A DNA stretch of 64,000 nucleotides from CATQHD01 sp965243165 (GCA_965243165.1 OZ251535.1:2294001-2358000), one strand, 5' to 3'. Positions 50,279 through 61,331 are shown, numbered from the stretch's first letter. The notes: generated by a model from the sequence alone, not told the origin. Program-made: numbers and translations.

Positions 50279-51304
50279 TCAGCCGAGGAGGGAGGCCATC
50301 ACCTCCAGCAGGGCGTCTACGTCGCGGTCGTCCACGTCGAGGTGGGTCACGATCCGGCAGGTGCAGTCGTCCAGGGCGGAGATCGCGGCGCCTGCCTCGG
50401 CGGCGGCGGCGGCCAGCGCCGGGCCGCCCGGAACCCCCACGGCCGTGCGGAACACCACGATGTTGGTTTCCACCGGCAGCACCTCCGCCGTCTTCGGCAT
50501 CTCTGCCAGGGCATCGCCGATCCGGGCGGCCCGGGCATGGTCGTCGGCCAGCCGGTCGACATGGTGGTCCAGGGCGTAGAGGCCCATCGCCGCCAGGACT
50601 CCCGACTGGCGCATCGCCCCGCCCCATTGCTGCTTCCAGCGCCAGGCCCGGTCTATGAAGCCCCGGCCGCCGGCCAGCACCGCCCCCACCGGGGCCCCCA
50701 GGCCCTTGGTCAGGTCGATCCATACGCTGTCCATGCCGCGGGCGAACCGGGCGGCCGGCACGCCGGAGGCGACCGCGGCGTTCATCAGGCGCGCCCCGTC
50801 CATGTGTACGGACAACCCGGCTTCGTGAGCCGCCGCCGCCACTTCGTCGAGAAGCTCCGCCGGCCAGATCGAACCTCCGGCCAGATTGGCCGTCTGCTCC
50901 ACCGAAACCAGGCGCGACCGGGGCGCATAGCGGACGGCGGGCCGGACCGCCGCCCGCACCTGGCTGGCGGTGAACCGGCCCCGATCGCCGTCGAGGGGGC
51001 GGATCATGACCCCGGAGAGCATGGCCGGCCCGCCCGCTTCGTGCCCGATTATGTGGCTGGTCCGGTCGCAGATCACCTCGTCGCTCGGCTGGGTGTGCAC
51101 CTTGACGGCGATCTCGTTGCACATGGAGCCGGACGGCAGGAACACCGCCGCCTCCTTGCCCAGCAGCTCGGCCGCCCGGCGCTCCAGCCGCAGGGTGGTC
51201 GGGTCGGCGAACATCTGCTCGTCGCCCACCTCTGCTTCCAGCACCGTCTCCAGCATCGCCCGGGTGGGCTTGGTCTGGGTGTCCGAATAGAAGTTGTACT
51301 TCAC
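50279..51304 (-). CDS. ltaE: Low-specificity threonine aldolase
   Basis: 341 residues. PLP enzyme cleaving threonine/allo-threonine to glycine and acetaldehyde. N terminus NFYSDTQTKPT, FLPSGSMCNEIAVKVHT, the His stacking region CDRTSHIIGHEAGG, MDGARLMNAAVASG, and the PLP Lys in DLTKGLGAPVGAVLAG. Length is normal. A related beta-eliminating lyase activity cannot be excluded. 24 nt downstream of purA on the same strand. Confidence 0.9.
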   Translation of the reverse strand: MKYNFYSDTQTKPTRAMLETVLEAEVGDEQMFADPTTLRLERRAAELLGKEAAVFLPSGSMCNEIAVKVHTQPSDEVICDRTSHIIGHEAGGPAMLSGVMIRPLDGDRGRFTASQVRAAVRPAVRYAPRSRLVSVEQTANLAGGSIWPAELLDEVAAAAHEAGLSVHMDGARLMNAAVASGVPAARFARGMDSVWIDLTKGLGAPVGAVLAGGRGFIDRAWRWKQQWGGAMRQSGVLAAMGLYALDHHVDRLADDHARAARIGDALAEMPKTAEVLPVETNIVVFRTAVGVPGGPALAAAAAEAGAAISALDDCTCRIVTHLDVDDRDVDALLEVMASLLG

Positions 51305-51328
51305 TGTCCGCCGCCCTGCTCCGCCGAC

Positions 51329-52615
<1,287 letters not shown>

Positions 52616-52618
52616 CGG

Positions 52619-53176
52619 CTATCCGGCGTCCTTGGGGGGTGTGTCCCAGTCGCGGACGTCCCGGCCGGCTTCGGCGGAGAGGATGTCGAGGGCGGCCGCC
52701 GCCCCCTCCCCCGCCGAGATGACGGCCTGGGCCCGCACGGGGCGGACGGCCCGGCCCACCGCGTACACCCGGTCCGTCGAGGTGCGCCCGTCCCGGTCGA
52801 CCGCAACCGCCCCCGATTCGCCGCGCTCCAGGCCGAGCGAAGCGGCCAGCCGCAGGGCCTTCCCCTCCGCCAGCACCAGGTAGTCGGCGCGGACGCCCCC
52901 GCCGCCCGCCGACACCGAGAAGCCGTCTCCGTCCCCGGCGGCGTCCGTTGCCTCCTCATCTGCGATCCGGGCGCCGAAGGACTCCGCCTGGGTGCGGGCC
53001 AGCTGTTGGAAGGCGGGTCCGCTGATCTCGGGAATGCCCAGATAGTTGTATAGATATGCGTGGTTCATACCGGTCTGGCCGGCGCCGAACACGACGACCT
53101 CCTGCCCGGCCTTCGCCAAGAACAGGGCGGCGCTCAGCCCTCCGGGGCCGTCTCCGACGATGATGATCTTCGCCAC
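52619..53176 (-). CDS. Small FAD-dependent oxidoreductase, thioredoxin-reductase-like
   Basis: 185 residues from GTG 53176, with AGGAGGT 6 nt upstream. Dinucleotide-binding GDGPGGLSAALFLAKAGQEVVVFGAG at the N terminus, NYLGIPEISGPAFQQLARTQAESFGA resembling thioredoxin reductase, and a C-terminal VYAVGRAVRPVRAQAVISAGEGAAAALDI. The protein is about half the size of a thioredoxin reductase: the NADPH domain and redox-active CxxC are missing, so it is not a functional TrxB. Single-domain versions of this kind are found in actinobacteria and archaea; role unknown. Confidence 0.8.
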   Translation of the reverse strand: MAKIIIVGDGPGGLSAALFLAKAGQEVVVFGAGQTGMNHAYLYNYLGIPEISGPAFQQLARTQAESFGARIADEEATDAAGDGDGFSVSAGGGGVRADYLVLAEGKALRLAASLGLERGESGAVAVDRDGRTSTDRVYAVGRAVRPVRAQAVISAGEGAAAALDILSAEAGRDVRDWDTPPKDAG

Positions 53177-53336
53177 GGTGTGACCTCCTGTCTTCTTCCC
53201 GCCGGTTGCGGGCGCTCCGGCGGCCGAGACCGGGCCGCCGCTTACCGGGCCAGGATAGGCGCGCCGAGGGATCCATACCGCGCCGAAACGCCGCGCCCCG
53301 CGAATATCCGGCCCCCGCGAATATAAGGTGCATCTC

Positions 53337-54518
53337 ATGACCGCCCCCAGGATCGGCGCCGAGGAGAGAAGGCGGCGGCTGGCCGTCCGCCATCACCTCC
53401 ACCCCGGCCATCCGGCCTCCTCGCCCGCCGAAGCGGCCCGGCGCCTGGCCGGGCTGCATTCGAGCGATCCGGCCTCTGTTTTCATGTCGGCATGGGCGCG
53501 CACCCCGGGCGCAACGATCGCCGGCCTCGAACACTGCCTCTACGACCGGCCTTCCCTGTTCCGGGTCCTCGGCATGAGGGGCACCCTCTTCGCGGTTCCG
53601 GCCGGCCTGGTCCCGCTGCTCCACCACGGCTGCGCCCGGCCGCGGGCGGGGGCGGAAAGGAGGCGGCTGATCGGATACCTGGAGAAACAGGGGATCACCG
53701 ATCAGGGGGAAGCCTGGCTGGAACGGGTGATGGAGGCGACCGCCGCCGCCGTCGCCCGCCGGGGGGAGGCGGCGGCCATGGAACTGAGGGAGGACGTACC
53801 CGAGCTCCGGCTCACCCTCACCTTCGGGGAGGGCAAGAAATGGGGAGGGCGGGTGGGCGTCTCCACCCGGGTGCTCTTCCTGCTGGCCGCCGAGGGGCGC
53901 ATCGTCAGGGGGCGCCCCCGGGGAACGTGGATCAGCGGACAGTACCGCTGGGCGGCGGTCGAATCCCGCATACCGGGCGGGATGCCCGGCCTGGACCAGG
54001 GCGAGGCCCGCATCCGGCTGCTGGAACACTGGCTGGGCGCCTACGGGCCGGGAACCGAAGCCGACCTGAAATGGTGGACCGGCTGGCCCCTGCGGGAGGT
54101 GCGCAAGGCCTTGGCCGCCCTCGGCGCAGCCGAGGTGGAGACGGGCGAGGGGCCGGGCTTCGTCTTGGCGGATGACCTGGAACCCACCCGGCCCCAACCG
54201 CCTTGGGCGAACCTTACCCCCCCGCTCGATTCGACGGTGATGGGCTGGCGCGGCCGCAGCTGGTATCTGGGGGAACACCGCGGACGGCTGTTCGACCGCA
54301 ACGGCAACGCCGGACCCGCCGTCTGGTGGAACGGGCGGGTGGTGGGGGGATGGGCGCAGACGCCGGGCGGGGCCGTCGTCTACCGGCTTCTCGAGGACAT
54401 AGGCGCCGAAGGGGAGGCCCTGGCCGCCGAACGGGCCGCCGCCCTCGAGGAGTGGCTGGGCGGAGCCAGGCCCACGCCCCGCTTCCGCACCCCCCTGGAG
54501 AAGGAACTATCCCGATGA
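53337..54518 (+). CDS. AlkZ-like winged-helix DNA-binding protein (HTH_42 family)
   Basis: 393 residues from ATG 53337 (a GTG at 53328 is the alternative). Relatives include the DNA glycosylase AlkZ/YcaQ, which unhooks crosslinks. Family segments: RRLAGLHSSDPASVFMSAWAR, LFRVLGMRGTLFAVP, STRVLFLLAAEGRIVRGRP and ARIRLLEHWLGAYGPGTEADLKWWTGWPLREVRKALAAL. The catalytic QxD/QxQ motif of true AlkZ is HSSD here, so glycosylase activity is doubtful. Divergent from the flavoprotein gene. Confidence 0.8.
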   Translation: MTAPRIGAEERRRRLAVRHHLHPGHPASSPAEAARRLAGLHSSDPASVFMSAWARTPGATIAGLEHCLYDRPSLFRVLGMRGTLFAVPAGLVPLLHHGCARPRAGAERRRLIGYLEKQGITDQGEAWLERVMEATAAAVARRGEAAAMELREDVPELRLTLTFGEGKKWGGRVGVSTRVLFLLAAEGRIVRGRPRGTWISGQYRWAAVESRIPGGMPGLDQGEARIRLLEHWLGAYGPGTEADLKWWTGWPLREVRKALAALGAAEVETGEGPGFVLADDLEPTRPQPPWANLTPPLDSTVMGWRGRSWYLGEHRGRLFDRNGNAGPAVWWNGRVVGGWAQTPGGAVVYRLLEDIGAEGEALAAERAAALEEWLGGARPTPRFRTPLEKELSR

Positions 54519-54655
54519 CCCAACCGCTCCCCGCCGCCCGGCGGACCCCCATTTCGAACTCTCATTTCGCACTCTCGAGCCCTCCGAAACAGGGAGTTCG
54601 GCCAGACCGCGAAAATTCATTCGCAAAGACGGGAAGAATGGTGTAGCCTAGAGCA

Positions 54656-55333
54656 ATGCCCCGCATCCGCGCCGCCAGCATCGCCGAGCACAAGGCCACA
54701 ACCAGGACCGAGATCCTCGACACGGCCTTGGAGCTGTTCGGCGTCCTGGGATACCGGGACACCTCGTTCGGAGACATCGCGGCGGCGATCGGCATCGGCC
54801 GCACCACCCTCTACGAGTACTTCTCCGACAAGGAGGATCTGCTGGCCTCGCTGGTGGAGGAAACCCTGCCCCCCACCATCAAAAAGATAGTGGAGCAGAT
54901 ACCCCAAGGCCTGCCCCCGGCCGAGCGCCTGCGCCGCTTGGTGGTGTTCATGGTGGAGTTCGTGATCGTGGAGCCGACCATGGGCCTGATACTCCATCTG
55001 GAAGTCCCCCATCTGTCGGGGGCGGCCCAGGAGCGGGTCGCCGCCGCCCACCGGTCGCTGGTGCGGGAATACACCGAGGCGTACCGGGCCGGGGTGGAGC
55101 AGGGGGTGTTCCTGCGGATGCCGCCGGAGGTGGCCGGCACATACCTCAACAACACGATCATGCTGGCCGCCCAGACGATGCTCAACTACGAAGACCCCGC
55201 CGAGGCGCTCGAATGCACGACGCGGACGGTGACCGACCTGCTGTTCAACGGTCTGGCCGCGGGCGGGGACCGCAGCAAGGAAAACCGCAAACCCGGCCTG
55301 TGGAGATCCATCAGCGGCTTGGGCAGGAGATGA
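54656..55333 (+). CDS. TetR-family transcriptional regulator
   Basis: 225 residues. N-terminal helix-turn-helix TRTEILDTALELFGVLGYRDTSFGDIAAAIGIGRTTLYEYFSDKEDLLASLV is typical of TetR repressors; the C-terminal ligand domain is helical and unassigned. TAGCCT at 54644-54649 ends 6 nt before ATG, suggesting a leaderless mRNA. Its stop overlaps the ppk1 start (ATGA), so repressor and polyphosphate kinase are made from one transcript and the regulator probably controls this operon. Confidence 0.9.
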   Translation: MPRIRAASIAEHKATTRTEILDTALELFGVLGYRDTSFGDIAAAIGIGRTTLYEYFSDKEDLLASLVEETLPPTIKKIVEQIPQGLPPAERLRRLVVFMVEFVIVEPTMGLILHLEVPHLSGAAQERVAAAHRSLVREYTEAYRAGVEQGVFLRMPPEVAGTYLNNTIMLAAQTMLNYEDPAEALECTTRTVTDLLFNGLAAGGDRSKENRKPGLWRSISGLGRR

Positions 55334-57396
55334 CCAAGGCTGCAGAACAGGAACCCCTGCTGATCAGAGAGCTCTCACTGCTCGAGTTCGTGCGCAGGGT
55401 GCTGGCGCAGGCCGAGCGGGAGAGCACCCCGTTGCTCGAGCGGGTCCGATACATAGCCATCGTCAGCGAGCTGATCGACGAGATCTTCCAGGTGCGGGTG
55501 GCCGGGATCGCCGAACAGGCCGAGGAAGGCCTCGACGAGCTTCCCGACGGCGGCGACGCCAACGACCTGCTCGACCGCATGGGAACCATCCTTAGGGAGA
55601 TCTGCGAGCACCAGAGCGCCGTCTTCCGCACCGCCATCGCACCGGCCCTCGAAGAGCAGGGCGTCCGCATCCTGCTGTGGGACTCCCTCGGCGAGGAAGA
55701 CCGGGACCACCTGAGCAAAGTGTTCGAGGAGCGGGTGTTTCCCGTCGTGACGCCGCTGGCGGTCGACCCGGCCCACCCCTTCCCTTACATCTCCAACCTC
55801 TCCATGAACCTGGCGATCATGGTGATGGAACCCGAGAACGGCAGCCGCCGCTTCGCGCGGGTGAAGGTCCCCCCCATCCTCCCCCGCTTCATCGAACTTC
55901 CCGGCCGCCGGGGCTTCGCGCCGCTCGAACAGGTGATCTCGGCCCATCTCCACCAGCTGTTCCCCGGGATGGAGATCACCCAATGCCATCCCTTCCGCCT
56001 CACCCGCAACACCGACTACCAGCTGGCCGAATTCGAGACCAACGACCTGCTCGAAGCCCTCAAGTCGGAGCTGGGCCGCCGCCGCCGGGGCCAGGTGATG
56101 CGGCTGGAGGTCGAGCGGGACATCGACCCCGGCGTGCTCGGCCTCCTGATGCGGGAGCTGGAGATCGAAGACCGGCACATATACCGCGTCTCCGGCTTGC
56201 TCGGCCTGGGGGATCTGACCACTCTGGCCGACCTGAACCTGCCCGAACACCGCTGGAAGTCCTTCCGGCCGGCGGCGCCGCCCCGCATCTCCAAGACCCC
56301 CGACTTCTTCGAGATGATCACCGCGGGTGATCTGATGGTCCACCACCCCTACGAGTCCTTCGAGGCTTCCACCGCCGCCTTCGTCGAGCAGGCCGCCCGC
56401 GACCCCGACGTGCTGGCCATCAAGCAGACCTTGTACCGCACCTCCAACAACAGCTCCATCGCCCGCTCCCTGATCACCGCCGCCGGGCTGGGCAAACAGG
56501 TGGTGGCCCTCGTGGAGCTGAAAGCCCGCTTCGACGAACAGCGCAACATCGAGCGGGCCCAAGCCTTGGAGAAGGCGGGAGTCCACGTGGTCTACGGGCT
56601 GGTGGGACTCAAGACCCACGCCAAGTTCTGCCTGGTGGTGCGGAGAGAGGGCCGCGGGCTGGCCCGCTACGTGCACACCTCCACCGGCAACTACAACGAC
56701 CGCACCGCCCTGCTGTACGAGGACGTGGGCCTCTTCACCAAGGACCCCGACCTCGGGGCGGACGTAAGCGACCTGTTCAACCAGCTGACCGGATACAGCC
56801 GGCAGAAGGCCTACCGGAAGCTGGTGGCGGCGCCCGTCGAGCTGCGCCCCTTCATCACGGAGATGATCCACCGCGAGGCCGAACACGGAGATGGAGGGCA
56901 CATCGTGGCCAAGGTCAACGGCTTGGTGGACGAGCGGATCGTCGACGCCCTGTACGCAGCGTCGCAGGCCGGGGCGCGCATCGACCTGATCGTGAGAGGG
57001 GTGTGCTGCCTGCGGCCCGGCGTCCCCGGCCTGAGCGAGAACATCACCGTCCGGTCGATAGTGGGCCGATTCCTGGAACACTCCCGCATCTTCCGCTTCG
57101 GCCGCCCCGGCCGGGGCTTCGCCTATTACATGAGCTCGGCCGATCTGATGCCCCGCAATCTGGACCGCCGGGTGGAGGCTCTCATCCCTGTAGAGGATCC
57201 GGAAGCCCGGCGGCGGCTGGAAGAGATCCTGGACCTGTGCCGCGCCGACGACCATCTGGCCTGGGAGCTGCAGCCCGACGGCGCCTACGCCCCCCGCGGC
57301 CCCAAGAACGACGTGGACGTTCAGCAGACCTTGCTGGCCAGGGCGCTCGAACGCGCCAGAGCCGGGCGCAGAGAGGCTGATCCGTGCCTTCCCTGA
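55330..57396 (+). CDS. ppk1: Polyphosphate kinase 1
   Basis: 688 residues from ATG 55330; a longer frame runs into tetR. Makes long-chain polyphosphate from ATP. N domain RELSLLEFVRRVLAQAE, head-domain VFPVVTPLAVDPAHPFPYISNLSMNL, catalytic C1/C2 domains with IKQTLYRTSNNSSIARSLI, KARFDEQRNIERAQALEKAGVHVVYG, GLKTHAKFCLVVRRE (phosphorylated His) and YVHTSTGNYNDRTA, then FITEMIHREAEHG. Length is normal. Overlaps sixA by 13 nt, so co-translated with the phosphohistidine phosphatase. Confidence 0.95.
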   Translation: MTKAAEQEPLLIRELSLLEFVRRVLAQAERESTPLLERVRYIAIVSELIDEIFQVRVAGIAEQAEEGLDELPDGGDANDLLDRMGTILREICEHQSAVFRTAIAPALEEQGVRILLWDSLGEEDRDHLSKVFEERVFPVVTPLAVDPAHPFPYISNLSMNLAIMVMEPENGSRRFARVKVPPILPRFIELPGRRGFAPLEQVISAHLHQLFPGMEITQCHPFRLTRNTDYQLAEFETNDLLEALKSELGRRRRGQVMRLEVERDIDPGVLGLLMRELEIEDRHIYRVSGLLGLGDLTTLADLNLPEHRWKSFRPAAPPRISKTPDFFEMITAGDLMVHHPYESFEASTAAFVEQAARDPDVLAIKQTLYRTSNNSSIARSLITAAGLGKQVVALVELKARFDEQRNIERAQALEKAGVHVVYGLVGLKTHAKFCLVVRREGRGLARYVHTSTGNYNDRTALLYEDVGLFTKDPDLGADVSDLFNQLTGYSRQKAYRKLVAAPVELRPFITEMIHREAEHGDGGHIVAKVNGLVDERIVDALYAASQAGARIDLIVRGVCCLRPGVPGLSENITVRSIVGRFLEHSRIFRFGRPGRGFAYYMSSADLMPRNLDRRVEALIPVEDPEARRRLEEILDLCRADDHLAWELQPDGAYAPRGPKNDVDVQQTLLARALERARAGRREADPCLP

Positions 57397-57881
57397 TGCT
57401 GCTCCGCCACGCCAAGTCCGACTGGGGCGCCGACTTCGGCGACGACCGAAGCCGCCCCCTCAACCGGCGCGGCCTGCGCTCGGCCGAGGCGATGGGGCGC
57501 TTCATCGCCGACTGCGGCCTGGCGCCGGAGCTGATGCTGGTTTCCCCGGCGGTGCGGACGGCGTCCACCGCCGAGCTGGCCATGGAATCCGGAGGATGGG
57601 GCTGCCGCCTCGAACGGACGCCGGGGCTGTACGGCGCCGACCCCTCCTATGTGCTCACCCTGATCCGGGGCGTCTCGGGGGTGGAAAGGGTCATGGTGGT
57701 GGGGCACGAGCCGGCCATGTCCGGATTCGTGGAGAAGATGACCGGAAGCCGCCTGCGGATGCCGACCGCCGCCCTCGCCTCCCTCAGCCTCACCTACGGC
57801 CGATGGGCCGACGCCTCCTGGGGGGCGGCCGAAGTGGAGCTGTACGTCAGGCCCCGCCTGCTGGCCGGCGCCCGGCGGTGA
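57384..57881 (+). CDS. SixA-like histidine phosphatase
   Basis: 165 residues from GTG 57384. Histidine phosphatase superfamily: LLRHAKSDWGADFGDDRSRPLNRRG with the RHxK variant typical of SixA-type enzymes, SPAVRTASTAEL, and the second catalytic His in VVGHEPAMS. Adjacent genes of this type accompany ppk in several actinobacteria; whether the substrate is a phosphohistidine protein or another phosphoester is not known. Overlaps ppk1 by 13 nt and is 13 nt before dxs. Confidence 0.88.
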   Translation: MPSLMLLRHAKSDWGADFGDDRSRPLNRRGLRSAEAMGRFIADCGLAPELMLVSPAVRTASTAELAMESGGWGCRLERTPGLYGADPSYVLTLIRGVSGVERVMVVGHEPAMSGFVEKMTGSRLRMPTAALASLSLTYGRWADASWGAAEVELYVRPRLLAGARR

Positions 57882-57894
57882 CCGGGCGGCGGCC

Positions 57895-59724
57895 ATGATC
57901 CACACCCCCGTCCTCGACCGCATCGGTCACCCGCGCGACCTCCGCCGGCTGGACGCCCGCGAGCTGGAGATGCTGGCGCGCGAGATACGCAGCCTGATAG
58001 TGGCCACCGTGAACCGCAACGGAGGGCACCTGGGGTCGAACCTGGGAATCGTGGAGCTCACCATCACCCTGCACCGGGTGTTCGACTCCCCCCACGACGT
58101 CATCCTGTTCGACACCGGCCACCAGACCTACCCCCACAAGCTGCTGACCGGCCGCCGCCGGGACTTCGGCAGCCTGCGGCGCCCCGGCGGGATGTCCGGC
58201 TACCCCAGCCGGCTGGAATCCGAACACGACTGGATCGAGAACAGCCACGCCTCCACCGCCCTCTCCTACGCCCACGGCCTGGCCGCCGCCTTCGAGGCCC
58301 GGGGGGAGGACCGGCGGGTGGTGGCGGTGGTGGGCGACGGCTCCCTCACCGGGGGCATGGCCCTGGAGGGGCTGAACAACCTGGGCCATTCGGACAGCAG
58401 CGTGGTCATCGTCCTGAACGACAACGGCCGCTCCTACGCCCCCACCGTCTCGCTGCTGTCGGAGAGCCTCATCAAGATCCGCTCCAACCCGGTGTACGTG
58501 CGCCGCCAGGAGCGGATCGAGGAGATCGCCGAGTCGGTCCCCTGGGTGGGGGACATGCTGCGCCGCGGAATCGACGCCACCAAGGCGGCCATCCGCCACA
58601 TGTGGGACCCGCCCGCCGTCTTCGAGCAGCTGGGCCTGCGCTACCTCGGCCCGGTGAACGGCCACGAGGCGGACGAGCTGGAGGAGGCCTTGGAGAAGAC
58701 CAAGCTGTTCGACGGCCCCACCCTGGTGCACGTCATCACCCAGAAGGGGCGGGGCTACACCCCGGCCGAGAACGACCCCATCAAGAACCTGCACGACCTG
58801 TCGTCGGTCAAGGAGGGCAGCTACACCGCCGCCTTCGCCCGCCATCTCGTGGAGCTGGGGCGCCGCCGCCCCGACGTAACGGCGGTGACCGCCGCCATGC
58901 CCGACTCCACCGGACTGCTGCCCTTCATGGACCGCTTCCCCGAGCGGGCCTTCGACGTGGGCATCGCCGAGCAGCACGCGGTGACCATGGCGGCCGGGAT
59001 GGCGCTGGGGGGTCTGCGCCCGATAGTGGCCGTCTACTCCACCTTCCTCACCAGGGCGCTCGACCAGATCAACCTGGACGCCGCCCTGCACGGCTGCCCG
59101 GTGGTGTTCTGCATCGACCGGGCGGGGGTAACCGGCGACGACGGGCCCTCCCACCACGGCCTGCTGGACATGGTGCTCCTGTCCAAGGTGCCCGGCATGA
59201 CCGTCTTCGCCCCTTCCTCCTACGAGGAGGTGGCGGTGATGCTGGACGCCGCCCTGGAGATAACCGACGGCCCCTCCGCCCTGCGCTGGCCCAAGACCCC
59301 CGCCCCCCGCGCCGGGCCGGGGGAGGTGGGCGCCGGCCTGTCGGCGCGGAGGGCGGCGGCGGGGTCGGATGTCTGCCTGATCGGAGTGGGGAAGATGCTG
59401 GACGCCGTTCAGCAGGCGGCCGAGCTGCTGGAGGCGGAGGGCGTGAGCTGCTCGGTGTGGGATCCGCGGGTGGTCAAACCCCTGGACCCGGTGATGATCG
59501 GCGATGCGGTCCGCCACCGGCTGGTGGTCACCGTCGAGGACGGCCTCCGGGACGGAGGCGCGGGCCAGGCGGTCCGCGATCTGGTGTCGGCCTCCAATGC
59601 GGTGCCGGTAGTGGTGATGGGCCTCCCCACCGTCCACATCCCCCACGGCGCCATCGACGAGATCATGGCCATGCACTCCCTCGACCCGCCCGGGATAGCG
59701 GCCGAAGTGCGCAAACACATATAG
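57895..59724 (+). CDS. dxs: 1-Deoxy-D-xylulose-5-phosphate synthase
   Basis: 609 residues, normal length. First enzyme of the MEP isoprenoid pathway, condensing pyruvate with glyceraldehyde 3-phosphate. Motifs: NRNGGHLGSNLGIVELTITLH, DTGHQTYPHKLLTGRR, the TPP/Mg site AVVGDGSLTGGMALEGLNNLG and LNDNGRSYAP, AEQHAVTMAAGMALGG, CIDRAGVTGDDGPSHHG, and the C-terminal VTVEDGLRDGGAGQAV. Last gene of the tetR-ppk1-sixA-dxs run. No terminator is evident within 100 nt. Confidence 0.96.
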   Translation: MIHTPVLDRIGHPRDLRRLDARELEMLAREIRSLIVATVNRNGGHLGSNLGIVELTITLHRVFDSPHDVILFDTGHQTYPHKLLTGRRRDFGSLRRPGGMSGYPSRLESEHDWIENSHASTALSYAHGLAAAFEARGEDRRVVAVVGDGSLTGGMALEGLNNLGHSDSSVVIVLNDNGRSYAPTVSLLSESLIKIRSNPVYVRRQERIEEIAESVPWVGDMLRRGIDATKAAIRHMWDPPAVFEQLGLRYLGPVNGHEADELEEALEKTKLFDGPTLVHVITQKGRGYTPAENDPIKNLHDLSSVKEGSYTAAFARHLVELGRRRPDVTAVTAAMPDSTGLLPFMDRFPERAFDVGIAEQHAVTMAAGMALGGLRPIVAVYSTFLTRALDQINLDAALHGCPVVFCIDRAGVTGDDGPSHHGLLDMVLLSKVPGMTVFAPSSYEEVAVMLDAALEITDGPSALRWPKTPAPRAGPGEVGAGLSARRAAAGSDVCLIGVGKMLDAVQQAAELLEAEGVSCSVWDPRVVKPLDPVMIGDAVRHRLVVTVEDGLRDGGAGQAVRDLVSASNAVPVVVMGLPTVHIPHGAIDEIMAMHSLDPPGIAAEVRKHI

Positions 59725-60199
59725 ATGAGAGCTCCAGAGTTGCCCCCGAAGACCCTCGTGTAATCACGGCATGAAGTTCGATTCCAACCCAAACGCCCCT
59801 GAGTCCGCGAAAATCGGCCCCCGCCGCCGGCAAACCCGGGCCCATCCCCCGCCGCCGCCTCCTTGAACGAAAATCCGCCGGGCCGCACGAGGCCGCCTCC
59901 GGCCCGAAGGCCGAACCGAACGAGATCCGTCTCTGACCGCCGCCCTCTCCGGAAGCTCGCAGCGGTGTTTGTGCTTCAGCCCAATAGGTATACCAAAATT
60001 CGGGGCTTCCGGCAAGGGGTATGTATGTTCGAGAACAGGGATGGACACAGCCCCCCGATCCCCCTGGAACTGCTCATCTAATCCTGATCATCCATATCCA
60101 CGCGGGGCAGGCCGCCCGACCGCGGCGTTTCACCAGCCTGTACAACCGCGCCGCCCGGCCCGTCCAAGAACCCCGCTGATTCCGGTTACAATGCCGAAC
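59725..60199. other. 0.47 kb gap with repeat fragments
   Basis: No gene supported; the frame upstream of the next protein is low-complexity. Near 60084-60150 is a match (GATCATCC, CGCGGGGCAGGCCGCC, then CACCAGCCTGTACAAC) to the motif at 28638-28710. TACAAT at 60187-60192 is a likely -10 box placed 7 nt before the next ATG. Confidence 0.5.
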
Positions 60200-61309
60200 A
60201 TGCCTGCGACGGGAAAGAGCAAGCCGGGCCGTCTGGCGGCGGGGGCGCTGTTGTTGGCCGCGGCCGCGGTCTTGCTGGTTCCCGCCAGCCCCGGCGACCG
60301 CTCCGCCTCCGCCCAGGAACCGACCGGCGCTTCGGGCGCGCTGGCCGAGGTGAGGGCGCGGGGGGCGCTGCGGTGCGGGGTGGCCACCAGCGCCATCGGG
60401 TTCGCCGTACCGCAGGCGGACGGAACCTACACCGGCCTCGACGCCGACCTCTGCCGGGCGGTGGCGGCGGCCGTGCTCGGCGACGCCGGAGCGGTGGATT
60501 TCGTAACCGTGGAGGCCGACCGTTTCATCATCCTGGCCTCCGGCGGCGTGGACGTGATCTTCCGCAACACCACCTGGAGCCAGACCCGCGACCTGGAGCT
60601 GGGCGCCGATTTCGGGCCGGTCTATTTCTACGACGGGCAACAGATGCTGGGGCGGGCGGAAGTGGGCTTCACCGAGGATTCCACCGCCGCCGACATAGGC
60701 GGCGCGCGGGTTTGCACCAACGCCGGCACCACCACCGAGAAGAACATGGTCGAGGCCGCCCGCGCCGCCGGAGCGGACATCGAGCTGGTCACCGGCGAAT
60801 CCCTCACCGAAGCGCTGGAGCTCTACAAGAGCGGGTCGTGCGACATCTTCACCACCGACAACTCGGTGCTGGCGGGCGAGCGGTTCGCCGCCGAGTCGTC
60901 GGGGGAGATCGAGCCCGGCGACTGGGTGATCTTCCCGTCCGTCCCCTTCTCCAAAGAACCCCTCGCCCCTGTCTACCGGCAGAACGACAGCCAGTGGGCC
61001 GACGTCGTGAACTGGACCCTGTTCGCCCTGATCATCGCCGACGAGAAGGGCATCACCTCCCAGAACATAGACGCCATGACGGCCGACCCGCCCGACCCGG
61101 AAGCCGCCCGGCTGCTGGGGGCGGCCGCAGACGAGCTGCAGACCGCCATGGGCTTGGCGCCGGACGCCTTCGCAGCGGCGGTGAGGGCGGTCGGCAACTA
61201 CGGCGAAATCTACGCCCGCAACCTCGGAGCGTTGGGATTCACCCGCGAGGGCACCGCCAACGCCCGTTGGACGGAAGGGGGGTTGATCTACGCTCCCCCC
61301 GCCCGCTGA
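60200..61309 (+). CDS. Amino-acid ABC transporter substrate-binding protein (1)
   Basis: 369 residues from ATG 60200, chosen because TACAAT ends 7 nt before it (leaderless start); the ATG at 60191 is in frame but overlaps that box. Signal peptide LAAGALLLAAAAVLLVPASPG with an Ala-x-Ala cut near SASAQ. Family 3 binding protein (AapJ/general L-amino acid type): LRCGVATSAIGFAVPQADGTYTGLDADLCRAVAAAVLGD, DVIFRNTTWSQTRD, CTNAGTTTEKN, EPLAPVYRQNDSQWADVVNWTLFALI. Captures an amino acid outside the membrane. A lipoprotein paralogue follows. Confidence 0.88.
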   Translation: MPATGKSKPGRLAAGALLLAAAAVLLVPASPGDRSASAQEPTGASGALAEVRARGALRCGVATSAIGFAVPQADGTYTGLDADLCRAVAAAVLGDAGAVDFVTVEADRFIILASGGVDVIFRNTTWSQTRDLELGADFGPVYFYDGQQMLGRAEVGFTEDSTAADIGGARVCTNAGTTTEKNMVEAARAAGADIELVTGESLTEALELYKSGSCDIFTTDNSVLAGERFAAESSGEIEPGDWVIFPSVPFSKEPLAPVYRQNDSQWADVVNWTLFALIIADEKGITSQNIDAMTADPPDPEAARLLGAAADELQTAMGLAPDAFAAAVRAVGNYGEIYARNLGALGFTREGTANARWTEGGLIYAPPAR

Positions 61310-61331
61310 GGCAAAGCCGGCGCCCGCTCCC

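Noticed and set aside
52619..53176. Full thioredoxin reductase
   Set aside because: Too short, and no CxxC redox motif or NADPH domain is present.
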